A stretch of DNA of 64,000 nucleotides from Lota lota (Eukaryota; Chordata; Actinopteri; Gadiformes; Lotidae). Made by a program: the position numbers and the translations under genes. The notes under the pieces were generated by a model. It did no database searches. It worked only from the letters and a program-made list of their open reading frames with translations, and had not been told where the DNA came from. Where the stretch lies: NCBI GenBank assembly GCA_026745465.1, contig JACYXH010000522.1:977501-1041500 (forward strand). The letters are read 5' to 3'. Position 1 is the first letter of the stretch. Each line of letters opens with the position of its first letter. Positions 36,213-51,772 of this stretch are shown piece after piece.

Positions 36213-36574
36213 CACACTTAGCTGTCTGTCTGCTGTGATACACAAATTTCCCTAAGGCCATCAATAAAACACTATCTGTTCAAATAAAAACACATTCAAA
36301 CCTATAATAAAAAAGAATGACAAAAGAATGAAACCCTTGTATTCATAGTAGTTCTTCATACTGACAGAACACAGCTGTGCTGCTCAGTGATGAGTGACGC
36401 GCTGTTTAACCATCCAGAGCTGCTTCCTACCCCGACCCCTCTATTCCGGGTGAGGCTGAGGCCCCTGGGGGACCAATAGGGACGCACAGTGGCAGAGCCT
36501 CCGTTAAAGAGGAAGCACTCGCACGCACAAGTATCAATGTTTAACCCTGGATTCACAAAAGGCAGTTGAATCGT

Positions 36575-36730
36575 TTAAATGGTCCCCATTTTACCACCAG
36601 GTGCGCGGGGGTGGCGATTAGGCGTTACAAGCCATTTCAAGATCTATTCTCTGGTGACATCACAAGCGGCGTGCCCACCCTTGTAATGACTAATCACCCT
36701 CACACCTGGTGGTAAAATGGGGACCCTTAA
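36575..36730. mobile_element. R1 hairpin element, copy C (both terminal arms present)
   Basis: It starts TTAAATGGTCCCCATTTTAC and ends with the near-exact inverse GTAAAATGGGGACCCTTAA. Terminal inverted repeats of about 28 bp enclose the internal signatures AAGCCATTTCAA and GTGACATCACAAGCGG. TTAA is present at both edges. It is 156 bp long and has no coding capacity, so a MITE-like element. Confidence 0.85.
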
Positions 36731-37078
36731 AAAGTTGCATTTGGGTAACTGTTGAAACTTTTGAGTCGTTCAGCACAGTTGAACGAACCCTTTCAGCAGG
36801 ACAGCTATCGAAAAAGATACATATTGTTTTTACGTTTCACCATCCGAATGATTATGATCGTATACGTAGGCTGGGTCTAGTTTAAAAAGCGGCAGTTGCA
36901 TTGGTCCCGGGCCACAGCGGAATAAAACGGGCTGTTAAAACCACGGTAACGAAAAAACAAACAGCGAATTAATCAAGTCCGTCGTTAAAACCAAGATGGC
37001 GTCCTCGTGGAGACCGGTGGCTGAACGGGCCCTCCTGTTGTGTTTCTCATTACGGCTCATCGCCCTTCCTCCGCAGGG

Positions 37079-37291
37079 CGGGGGGGGGGGGGGGGGGACC
37101 TGTCGTTAAGTCCACGAGAAGAAAACATTTTCCCATCTTCTTTTATACGCCTCTGGTTTGATTGGGGGTGCTGTGAGTCTCAGGGAGTTTTGGCTCCCAG
37201 AGCGCCTCAGACTTTGTTTTAATTAGGGGAAGCTCTTAAAAAGCTTATGACGATGGTTGGGGGGGGAGGTGGGGGGGGAGGGGGGGGGGGG
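37079..37291. repeat. poly-G rich runs
   Basis: G runs at about 37079-37097 and 37259-37291, with unique sequence between. Confidence 0.9.
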
Positions 37292-38720
37292 AGTGTAGAG
37301 TTATGGAATTTATGGAGTTATGGATTTCCCACACATTATCCCACGCTTTCTTTTTCTTTTCTGTTTTTCTCCCCCAGAGTAAAACAGAATGAAAAAGAGA
37401 ACACAAAAATGACCACCCTTGCATTTCTGATTCCTACAGCTAGTTTGCAGTTGTTGTTTTTAAAGCTAGGACTATAACCTTTTTTTGTCGCCGCTCACAT
37501 TTATTTTAAATCGTACGCTTTGAACGTTTTCAGCCTCGCTTGCAAGTTGCCTTGGAGAGAATTGTCTGCTGAATAATGCAATGTGAAACAGAAAACTATA
37601 GAGTACAAGAGTACAAAAGGCATCTTCGGCGCCTTGGCTAGCGATCGTTGGCGCTTCAAAACGTTGACGAGGACAGCTGTCGCCAATAACAACGAGCGGT
37701 GAAACGTGACAACGTTGGTGGCGTAATGGAAACATCGGCGTCATTAAGACCTCACGCTTGGTTACAGTCTTTCGTTTGGAGCCTAATGAGAATCGAGGCT
37801 ATTCGCTGTCGGATGATTACACAGACTGGAGGTCAGGGGTCAACGCCACTCCGCTGAATCAAAATCGCATCAACGCGCACCTTGAGGCTAGTGCGTCCAA
37901 AGGTGCAGTTTTAATTTCACTTACGGAAATAAAACTGACATCTATATTAATTTCCAGCTGGTTGCCCCAAGCCATGGTGCGGGCCCCTGATGTAACAAAC
38001 AACGGGCCATATTCATAAAACACAGCAGGGTGCCCACGCTCAATCTGAGGACCGGGGATTGGAGCTCGTTCATAGCGTTGCCATGGCGCCGATTACCGCA
38101 GCGGAAATTCATTAGCTGGTGTGTTATTGTAATGAAAAGTAATGAAAATTGACATGATAATGAGCGGCATCATTTTTCAGAGGCAGGTTGAAGAAGGTTT
38201 GCTAGGGTGTGAGTGCAATGCCGCAAGTAAAGTACAACTATTATTTATTTATTTTTAAATGTATATATTGCTTACTGAAAAGCATAGTGTAATGTACACT
38301 TTAAACATTGTATTGTACAACATTAACTTCAAAATAGAAATGATTGTACAAGCATCATGTCTCCTCTGCCGACAATACTTGGGTTGTAGGTTCACATCCC
38401 AGCAAAGGAGATTATTCAGAAATCAATACAACCTCCAAGTTCACTACAGAAACATACAAGTAATGATATCATGTTAAACTTTGCATTGCGTCACAAGATT
38501 CTGAACCACAAATAGGTCCAAGCAAACTCACTCAAGGACCGAACCCAGAACCTTTTAACTTTCGCACACCCTAGCCACTACACTTCTTGTTCCCTGAACT
38601 GCTCTACGTCCAGATCTACATCCACCCATCCGTCACGTCCTATCTTTAAGGATCTGAGGACCTTGGATTCCCATTCTGGATCGGGGAGCCCATCCAACAC
38701 TAGCAGACTGCTCTACCGTA
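37292..38720. other. unique stretch with candidate enhancer and SINE fragment
   Basis: 38040-38185 resembles a conserved regulatory block. At about 38520-38592 lies a minus-strand SINE head fragment (reverse complement of AAAAGGTTCTGGGTTCGGTC). No exon was seen. Confidence 0.45.
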
Positions 38721-38726
38721 GCCCGT

Positions 38727-38890
38727 TAGCAAAGATTATACAATTATTTTATACCGTTACCAGGGATTATACCATTATTTTATACCGTTATCAGGGATTG
38801 TACCATTCATTTATACCGTTATCAGGGATTATACCATTATTTTATACCGTTATCAGGGATTATACCATTCTTTTATACCGTTATCAGCAC
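38727..38890. repeat. 31-bp minisatellite
   Basis: Five copies of a unit containing TTATACCGTTATCAGGGATT. The phrase TACCGTT starts at 38752, 38783, 38814, 38845 and 38876, exactly 31 bp apart. Confidence 0.92.
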
Positions 38891-39109
38891 TTCATCAGCA
38901 TTATCAGCAGCATCGCTGACATCAAACAGCTGCACCTTAGATTAATGGAGTGGGAAGTAGAGGAAGATTGGGGGGTGCAGAGGGTTTAAGACCTCTCACA
39001 CCTGACTGTCAGCCCCCATGAGAGTCTTCATCAGAGGGAGGGGTTCGGTCTACTCTCTCCCCAGCTGGGTCTACCTCTACCAGGGTACATCTCAGAGACG
39101 CATTAAAGT

Positions 39110-39116
39110 CACACGC

Positions 39117-39200
<84 letters not shown>
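39110..39200. repeat. (CA)n microsatellite
   Basis: About 43 CA units with one early CG variation. Confidence 0.97.
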
Positions 39201-41746
<2,546 letters not shown>

Positions 41747-41804
<58 letters not shown>

Positions 41805-41826
41805 TCACTGCATGCATGCAGTGAGC
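41747..41826. repeat. (GCAC)n array ending in a perfect palindrome
   Basis: About 14 units of the ACGC tetranucleotide run into the 24-bp perfect palindrome GCTCACTGCATG/CATGCAGTGAGC at 41803-41826. A (CA)n tract follows at 41898-41920. Confidence 0.95.
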
Positions 41827-42234
41827 ACACGTACACATGCGTACAACCGTTATGCACAAGCTTCATGTTATGCACGTACACACACACATTGACATTGACA
41901 CACACACACACACACACACAATTGTGCACTTACAAACACATAGAGTTCAGATTAATGTAATTCTAAAATGCCTGGCATTCCCTCAGATGGTCTAGCAACA
42001 ACACACACTAATCTCCAGAACAAAATAATAGCTCCAAGGAAGAAAGAAATAATACATCAGCACTTTGTACCTCAACAAACTACACCCCTCCCCGGACCCC
42101 CACCCCCACCCCAGTCCCATCGCCTTGGAAACCGGGAAGCCACAATCTGATTGGCTAACATGTTGTTTTAGCAGTAGAACAGCAGGGTGGGAGGGGGGCT
42201 TAGAACCCTCTGTTCTCCTTCCAGATGTTTTTGC

Positions 42235-42660
42235 TTCTCTCTCCCTCACACACCCTTTCTCTCCCTCTTGCTCACACATACACACACACTCATGAATACA
42301 CATATTCTCAAACACACACCCTTTCTCTCCCTCTTGCTCACACATACACACACACACTCACGAATACACATATTCTCAAATACACACACTTTCCTTCCGT
42401 TCACAGACACACTCTCGCTCCCTCACACATACACTCTTTCTCCCACATACACACCCTCTCATTCACTCCCACACACACACACCCTCTCTCATGCATAGAC
42501 AGTCTAACATGCTCTCTCCTTCTCATACACACATATCCTTTCTCTCTCCTTCTCATACACACATACTCCCTCTCTCCTTCTCATACACACATTTACTCTC
42601 TCCTACTCATACACACATTTACTCTCTCCTACTCATACACACATTTACTCTCTCTCGCTC
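42235..42660. repeat. CT/CA-rich tandem region
   Basis: A ~66-bp duplication (CACCCTTTCTCTCCCTCTTG present twice), then a ~27-bp tandem of TCTCTCCTTCTCATACACAC between 42530 and 42655. Confidence 0.8.
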
Positions 42661-44206
42661 ATTACTCCAGGTTTTCTGATCTGAGTGGACTGTTTAAAAA
42701 GTTCATTTTCTGGCAGTTTCCAGTAATGGAGTTGTACTTTTAATACAGCTAAGGGAAGCTAGCAACAGCACTTTAGCATTAGGCTAGAAAGTGTCCTCAC
42801 TTGACACTACAGTCCCAGACTAGGGGGAGCATGACATTCAAATTTCAAATGCATTAACATAAATAAAAAATAAAGGAACCATCTACTCGGCAAGATTAAA
42901 AAGTGCTGGGGCCTTTTGCACGTCATCGTAAATGTTTGTTGTTTTTCAGGGATTAAAAAGATAAAAAGCATATTTAATTTAGTTTATGTATCCGGAGAGG
43001 GTAACGTATACAGATATTGAAATATATTTTATTAAACAGTTTGAACTGACAACTACTACTACTGCAACTTGGAAAAAGTATAAAAAAAAAAAACATGTAA
43101 CATTTACAACCAACTTATATTTGACGGTCCCGTGTGTACATGTGTGTAAAAACCCTGCCAGAGTTTTGCTGGCGTGGGGGGCCGTGGTTACAGATAAATC
43201 TCTGTCTGCTAATGGAGGACGAGGGGGCCGGTGACGGAGTGGGTCGGACAGCGCGTGTCCCCCTGAAGGACATGCTCAATTTCACCGGAGAAAAGTCACT
43301 AAAAGGCAACCTCTCAATCACTCCCCCCCACCCCCCCATCACCCTCCCCCTCCCTCTCTTTGACTCCTTCTGCTCTCTCTCTCCATGCCTTTTGTTTTGT
43401 TCCGGAACCTTCCGGAGAGAAATTAAAGGGCTTAATTGTGTCGGTTTCCCGCTCTTCACGCTTGGCTACCTTCATTATGCTAAAAGAAAGAAAAATGGTG
43501 GCAGGTTTAACTTCTCTTGTCCACACAGGTTTGTTTCTCAGTGGATTTTTCCCAGTTGTTGATTTTCTTTTTCATTTTAATGGGAAATGGGATGACACAC
43601 AGGCTTAACCGCTTCAGTACTTGTGCGAGTACTTCTGAGGAATTGGTTTCAGACACAACATCGATCAGAGACGGACCGAACCAGCTGTCAGGAGACACAC
43701 AACCATCGATAACGCTGATCGAAAACTATAGAAAAATTCAACGAAAAAGCCAGTTGGCTTCATCATTAGTTTGGTGTGACGGCGAGGGAAAGTTGGGAAT
43801 CGCTTTGAGTGTTGATAAATGGTTGACCGGTGGAGAGGGGGGGGGGGGGGAGAGGAGGGTCACCATCAAAATCAATAACACCTTGAGAAAAAAAAGATAG
43901 ACACAATTTCAGCCACAATCTTCAGAAAACGAGCGGCTCGTTTTGATGCATTACAGAGATCCGATGCCGTTGAGATGAGTCATCAATCTGAGACCCAACC
44001 CAAGACCACAACCAAGGACTAAAGAAACAATCGGATACAAAAAAAATGTAAACAGCACAAGCAGCACATGTTCCTGTTATTCTCTACTTCTGAGGGTTAT
44101 GTTTCTTATTACAATGACGATTCTGTTACGACGTGAAATGGCAACATCAGCAATAAGTAGAAACAGCAATACAGGCTCTTTAAACCCCCAAGGTGTATGG
44201 GGGGAG
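42661..44206. other. mostly unique non-coding stretch
   Basis: Short poly-A, poly-C and poly-G runs (43082-43092, about 43322-43340, 43838-43850). No exon-like segment was found. Confidence 0.4.
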
Positions 44207-44229
44207 GCGGGGGGGGGGGGGGGGGGGGA
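44207..44229. repeat. poly-G homopolymer
   Basis: About 22 G residues. Confidence 0.93.
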
Positions 44230-44349
44230 GCTGTACGAGTATCATGCTTTGATAGCAGCATATTGCTTTGTATTCCTACCAGATAAACCCCACCTGGCTA
44301 CAACTTCATGGTACACAACACACACCCAGATATACAATTAGAGCACATC

Positions 44350-44900
44350 TGAAGTAGCTATAGCAGCATCTATAGCAGCAGGGACAGTAGCATTCATGGT
44401 AGAAGTAGCGGTAGCACTAGCAGTAGCAATAGCATTGTAGCAGTAGTAATAACTGTGACTGTAGCGTTAGCAGTAGCACTAGCGGTGACCGTAGCACTAG
44501 CGGTGGCAGTAGCACTAGCATTAGCAGTATCAGTAGACCTAGCCTTAGTGGTAGAAGTAGCACTGGCAATGACAGTAGCAGTATAATTGGTGGTAGCAGA
44601 AGAAGAAGCAGTGACTGTTGTAGTAGTCTCAATGCTAGTTGTGGCATTGCTAATTGCAGTGATGGTAGTAGGCCTACAAGTAACAGTAGCACTAGCAGTG
44701 ACAGTAACACTAGCGGCAGGAGTTGCAGTAGCAGTGACAGTGTTGTTAGACAGAACATTAGCAGTAGCCCTGAAACCCACCAGCGGCTAGCCGCTAGCAG
44801 TGACAGTAAAAGTAGCGGTAGGAGTTGCTGTAGCAGTGACAGTATCATTAGAGGGAACATTAGCATTGGCAGTAGCCCTGAAACCCCACCAACGGCTATT
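44350..44900. repeat. degenerate (AGTAGC)n region with ~104-bp duplication
   Basis: Irregular AGTAGC/AGTGAC/ACTAGC hexamers throughout. A larger unit containing TAGCCCTGAAACCC and CAGCGGCT occurs twice, offset by about 104 bp (44706-44788 and 44808-44897). The long Ala/Thr-type frames are repeat artefacts. Confidence 0.85.
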
Positions 44901-46742
<1,842 letters not shown>

Positions 46743-46928
46743 CTGGGGGTTGGGGGTAATGGACTGAGACCCTTATCTGTCCCCTGACCACAGTGGCAGC
46801 AGCCCCGATCAATTCACTGGAACAGCGGCAACAAAACACACCCTAGCAGGGACAACGCGGGCCCCCCAGAAGAAGAAGACACCAAAAGGGTAATCTTCAA
46901 TCACAATCTGAATGAGCAGAAATGGACG

Positions 46929-46959
<31 letters not shown>

Positions 46960-46963
46960 AAAC
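46929..46963. repeat. poly-C to poly-A junction
   Basis: About 21 C residues followed directly by about 13 A residues. Confidence 0.93.
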
Positions 46964-47514
46964 ATCATGAAACCAATCTTCAAACTAAATGTGAATGGGC
47001 AGTAACACATGGATTCTGGGACCCTGCTTTGGCTCATACAATCAAAACCTGCGTGAGCAAAACCACCGTTTTACCCAGAGCACACCAGTTGGTGAATTGG
47101 TGGGCTTCTGCTCATACAATCGAACCCAAATATGTCGTTAGGTCCCCATAAGACACCGAAACACTCAATCTTAAATGAAACTCGAATGAGCAGTAACAAC
47201 GTCCCCCGAATATACAAATCTTCAATTAAAACCTTAATGAGCAGCAACACAGGGTACCCATGAACCACCGAAGCGCTACATAACTAAAACACTGGATTGA
47301 ATCTCATCCAATCAAACACAGAATGAGACGAAAAACACAGTCCCCAGAAAGCAACTTCATTAACCAATGAAGAAAGAAAAAAGGAAATATGAAGAATATA
47401 TGACTTTTTGTAGGAAACTATGTGGGGGAGAGAGTAAAACACGCCATCTTTGGTTACAAACGATCTGCTTTTGGTCTTCCTCATGAGATCGCCGAGGCCC
47501 CATAAGCCTCAACT

Positions 47515-47659
47515 CACCTAGCGGCCTTCTTGGTTCCATCTTGGTCTCTGAACGCTAGTTGGGTGGGTGGGGGGGGGGGGGACTGAATGCGGAATTCCGC
47601 ATTCAGTCCCCCCCCCCCCCCACCCAGCTAGCATTCAGAACCCTGACGGCCGCTAGGTG
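47515..47659. repeat. large palindrome, poly-G/poly-C stem
   Basis: The centre is GGAATTCC at 47591-47598. The inner arms (ACTGAATGC, poly-G/poly-C, GGGTGGG/CCCACCC) pair almost perfectly. The outer arms (CACCTAGCGGCC and GGCCGCTAGGTG) also pair. The left arm is about 15 nt longer. Confidence 0.9.
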
Positions 47660-47934
47660 AATATTAAGCTCCATGCCGGCTCTGTGTCCACTCGCGTGTC
47701 CATGCTAATCACCCACGGCAACTGCCGGCGCTACAGCTGGTGTATTGTTTGTGTTTGAAAGCTCACACCCTCCCCACACCGCGTCCTACTCTCTCCATCT
47801 GGCGGGAAGTATGTCTCACTCTGCACAGATTTATCCCCAGCCTGTGCTCTGAGACGGGCATTCAGCAGCGCACAATACCGGGGGAAACTTGGAGAGTTTG
47901 ACCGCCGACTGTGTTCAAAATATAGAGACACAGA

Positions 47935-48195
47935 GGAGGACAGGGTAGCGCTGTGGGCTAGGGTGCCTGACTCCCAGCCATAAAGGTACTGGGCTGTCCA
48001 CGAACAACACGCCTCTGTTCTTTGAATGTCTTGAAAAAGGGGGATTCCTGCCTGTGCCAAGCACTCAGTGGAGTCTCTGCGTATGAAGGGTTCCACGTAG
48101 ATTGCATTTTGAGCAAGACGCCCCAACCCCTAACTTGCTCCTTAATGACCTGCATTTCGGTTCTCGCCGGATAAATGACTGAGTAGTAAATAGTA
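47935..48195 (+). mobile_element. tRNA-derived SINE copy (family S-a), diverged
   Basis: Head GCTAGGGTGCCTGACTCCCA, a body with GAGCAAGACGCCCCAACCCC and CTTGCTCCTTAATGACC, and a tail ending GGATAAATGACTGAG. Confidence 0.65.
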
Positions 48196-50285
48196 ATAGA
48201 TGCAAGTCGACGCCCTTACAGTGCAAAGCAAAAATCCCAGGGAAACCGCAGGCACCACCATAGCTTATAAGATAAAGGAGCCGTTGCCGCGGCAACTATA
48301 TTTTCACAAAAGCAGAAAACATGCACAGTCAGTGTACTGCAAAGAAAAAAAAAAGAAAAAAAAGAAAGAAGGGATAGCCGGTGATTTTACCAGCGAGGCT
48401 TTAAGCTTCACGCGGTGCCTTCTGATGACATCACACCTCCTTCCTGACGGCTTGACATGCCCGTTCATTAAGGAGGAGGATTTTTTTTCCCGCCCATTTC
48501 GCGGGGGCTCGTGTTTCCGACTCGACGCGGTCCCCTCAGGAATGTTGAAACAGGCCCAGGAATGTTACACACAAGCCCGCTGCTGTGTGACTGTCTCAGT
48601 GTGTTCAAGGACCGCCAGACAAGTAAGGGAGTGTAGCGTTAATGTGCATGTAGCCGTTCGTTTCTGTCCCATTTAGTGCATTGTTGTCGTATATATTTAT
48701 ACGTATCTATATTGGTGGAAAATAGTCAAATGAGCAAACATAACGCTGATAGAAATCGAGATTTATAAAAACATTATCATAATTCCGGGTAGGACATCTA
48801 CAAGCATAGCTACATTTGAAGTAACATGTTTGAAGTAATTCAATGTTTTACAATTACAAATTTTTTCCACAGAAATATTGCCGAAGAACGTACATCTTTA
48901 GGCCAAAGAAAAACCAGCAGCCAATTACTCCATTTCTCAACCCCATGAGCCTCCAGTGAGTTTTCCCCAGGTGAGTCCGCGCCTCGGCGTTCCCAACCAC
49001 CTCCATTACAGCACCAGGACCTACGGCTGTGGGTGGATGGTCTCCTTTGCTCAGGAAGGTTCCTAACCCAGAGTAACAGTTAGTAGACCCAGAAGTATCT
49101 GAATGGCAGCCATGATAAGAGCTGTTCGAGTTCTCTAAACACTAAGGAAAGGTGCTTCAATGCTTCCTTTCTTATCTCCTTCAGCATAGGGTACACTGGA
49201 CCATCCTTTACGAAAGGAAAGGAGATAATGCCGTCCCACAATTCCTTGCGGCAGGAACCTTTATAACAATTCGTCCATTCACAGAAACAAATGATCCACA
49301 TGACCGACAATTATTTTCATACAATCATACTAATTGGGATCTATATCCATAAATATGAGTGGACAGGAGTGTGAGCGTGAGCAAACATTATCAGTGTGAC
49401 AACTATTTAGTTTCCCTTTTGTGACTGGTAGCCTGTATTCCTTTGATTATTTCAATGCCAACGGTAGTAATAAAGTATCATTTTCCCCATGTTGTCCACG
49501 TTTATATAGCCTCTGTGAAACAGCACGGTTAGAACGCACGAGGAAAAGTATGTAGATGCGCTTTTAGTAGTCCATCTTCAGAAAACTGTAGTTTCACCAC
49601 GGCAGACCCACGTAACGATAACATCCTCCGTCGCATAATGACGTAGCCTAGCGACAGTGCAGTCGGATGCTCTTGGCACAGCGGCTGTCTTTTCCTAAGT
49701 CCTAATGGATTCTCCTTCACAGCTTTCCTTGACCTCACGACGTTTCCCATTGAGGTGAAGGAAAAGGTTAGGAAAGGACATGGGACTTCATTTTTTTTTT
49801 TTTGCACTATCCGACCACAAACCTGCATCAAGCTCCCTGCAAGGGTCAAAGGGCAACAGTAGGCCAAACACTGAGATTAGCTAACACCCCTGAGAAGAGG
49901 AGTGTGTGGTTCACTGAAACACTTAACCACCCACCTCCCTTTCCTCTACCGCAGCAGGAGACACTGGGTGCGCAGAAGAAGAGAGAATGAGGTCAGAGAT
50001 TTGAGATATGGTGGGAGGGGCTAGGATTAATCAGAGCCACTTCCCGTTTGCCATGTCTCTGCTGAAGCGGTCCCCGTTTTGCTGGAGACTTTCCTGATGT
50101 AAAGCAGCTCTAAAGCATGAGATATGTATAGACCTTACCATGTACAGTGTGGTGTATATTAGAATCCTGACCTCTTTTGTTGGGATTATTTATACATCGA
50201 CCCAAATGTTGAGAGCTGTGCAAATAAATGTAACATTTAGTAAGCATGAACACTGAAAGCCTTCACCCAATGTCAATATTGTACA
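48196..50285. other. unique non-coding stretch
   Basis: No gene or repeat array was recognised apart from short A/T runs. Confidence 0.45.
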
Positions 50286-50545
50286 CTCTAGCTTGTGCGT
50301 ATGCACATACAATCCCAGGCACACGCACATGCAAGCTCTCTCTCACTCACACCCACGCACAAACAAACACACACACACACATACAATCTCTCACACATAC
50401 ATGCCAATGAATGTAAACAGTCAACACAGGTGTGCATGTAGACACACAGGCAGACAGATAAAAAAACACACACACACACACACACAGGTGTGCATACAGA
50501 CAAGACAGAAACACACATTCACACACTGACCCCAAAACCTGAATC
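50286..50545. repeat. decayed CA-rich region
   Basis: Irregular CACACATGC/CACACACA sequence with two short pure tracts (about 50369-50381 and 50466-50486). Confidence 0.75.
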
Positions 50546-50904
50546 ATTCCCAAGGTATTCACACCTCCCTCACCAACAGGAAGCGAGAGAGCCAAAGCAG
50601 AAAGACATAAAGAAAACACAGCAGAACAACACACAAAAGAGAAAGTGTAGAGAACACACCTTGGTCTCTCTGACGCATAGCCCCAGGCTCACAATCCACT
50701 AAACAAACCCACCACTTCCCCAAAGACGCTATGCTAATCAGACTTCCACTTAGCAGCACAATCGGCTAGAGGCTTGGCACGTTCCACACCTAGTTAACAT
50801 GTTAACTGTACATCCTTACGTTTACTAACCATATTAAATGGTAGTCTTAGATGTAGCCCTATTTACGAATGGAAAATGGTACAGGCCTAGACTTACGGTA
50901 GGTA

Positions 50905-51068
50905 AAGTCTGTGATTCGGGCGGTAGAGAGGGTTGACTTTTAACCGGAAGGTTGCTAGTTCGATCCCCGGCTCCTCCTAGCTGAGTGTCGTGGTGTCCCT
51001 GAGCAAGACACCTAACCCTAACTGCTCCTGACGAGTTGGCTGTCGCCTTGCATGGTTGACACCGCCGT
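50905..51068 (+). mobile_element. tRNA-derived SINE (family S-b)
   Basis: A head with GTAGAGAGGGTTGAC and B box GCTAGTTCGATCCCCGG near 50954-50970, then CCCTGAGCAAGACACCTAAC and GTCGCCTTGCATGGTTGACA. The body differs from S-a; it is a familiar teleost SINE type. Confidence 0.85.
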
Positions 51069-51075
51069 CAACAAT

Positions 51076-51240
51076 GTTAGAAGTGGTATAGATGTAGGCC
51101 TACCATGTCAGAAGTGGTGCAGTCATAAATGTAGGACTACCATGTTAGAAATGGTGTAGGCATAGATGTAGGTAGGCCTACCATGTTTGAAGTGGTACAG
51201 TCATAAATGTAGGCTTACCATGTTAGAAGTGGTGCAGTCC
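51076..51240. repeat. 37-41 bp minisatellite
   Basis: Copies of AAGTGGTGCAGTCATAAATG plus TAGGCCTACCATGTTAG. The word TACCATG or its variant starts at 51101, 51138, 51179 and 51216. It begins within 10 bp of the S-b SINE end. Confidence 0.88.
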
Positions 51241-51569
51241 GATTTGTTTCAGATGTATTTCACTGACCTCAAGGTCCCTCTCACAGCTTCTCTCCGATGA
51301 CTCCGCCAACAATCTTATTTCTGCAACAAGCTCAGCAACTTTGAGCAAACGTTTTTTATTTGCCATTTACTTCTCCTTCAGATTCCAATCATTTGGATTA
51401 TTCAGATAATATGTTTTGTAACAGTCACGCCGGATTCCTGTGACTAACTAACCACAAGCAAATGTGGTCTTATTGTGAAAATGTTTTGAATTCAATTCCA
51501 ATCAGCCAAATAACCTCACGGTACTGAGGCTGAACACAGTATAAATGTAGTAACTACAGCAAATGCCTT

Positions 51570-51772
51570 TTAAAGAGCCCATGTTTTACAATTGTCGGTC
51601 ATTCCAAAATCAACCTATTTGTGACATCATAATGTGGGAGTAGTCCAACTGGCTGGAAGGAGTTGATTGGTGGACTGAATCAACTGGTTAGGCTGGAATG
51701 ATCTGTCAATCAGACATCTGGGTGGACACTCCCATTTGTGGTGTCACAAATGGATATACTTTGAAATGGTGC
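51570..51772 (+). mobile_element. R1 hairpin element, copy D
   Basis: It begins TTAAAGAGCCCATGTTTTAC and carries GTGACATCATAATGTGGGAG and, later, CATCTGGGTGGACACTCCCA and TGTGGTGTCACAAATGG. Confidence 0.8.

Noticed and set aside
44394..44866. Ala/Thr/Val-rich frames
   Set aside because: Products of the AGTAGC hexamer field.
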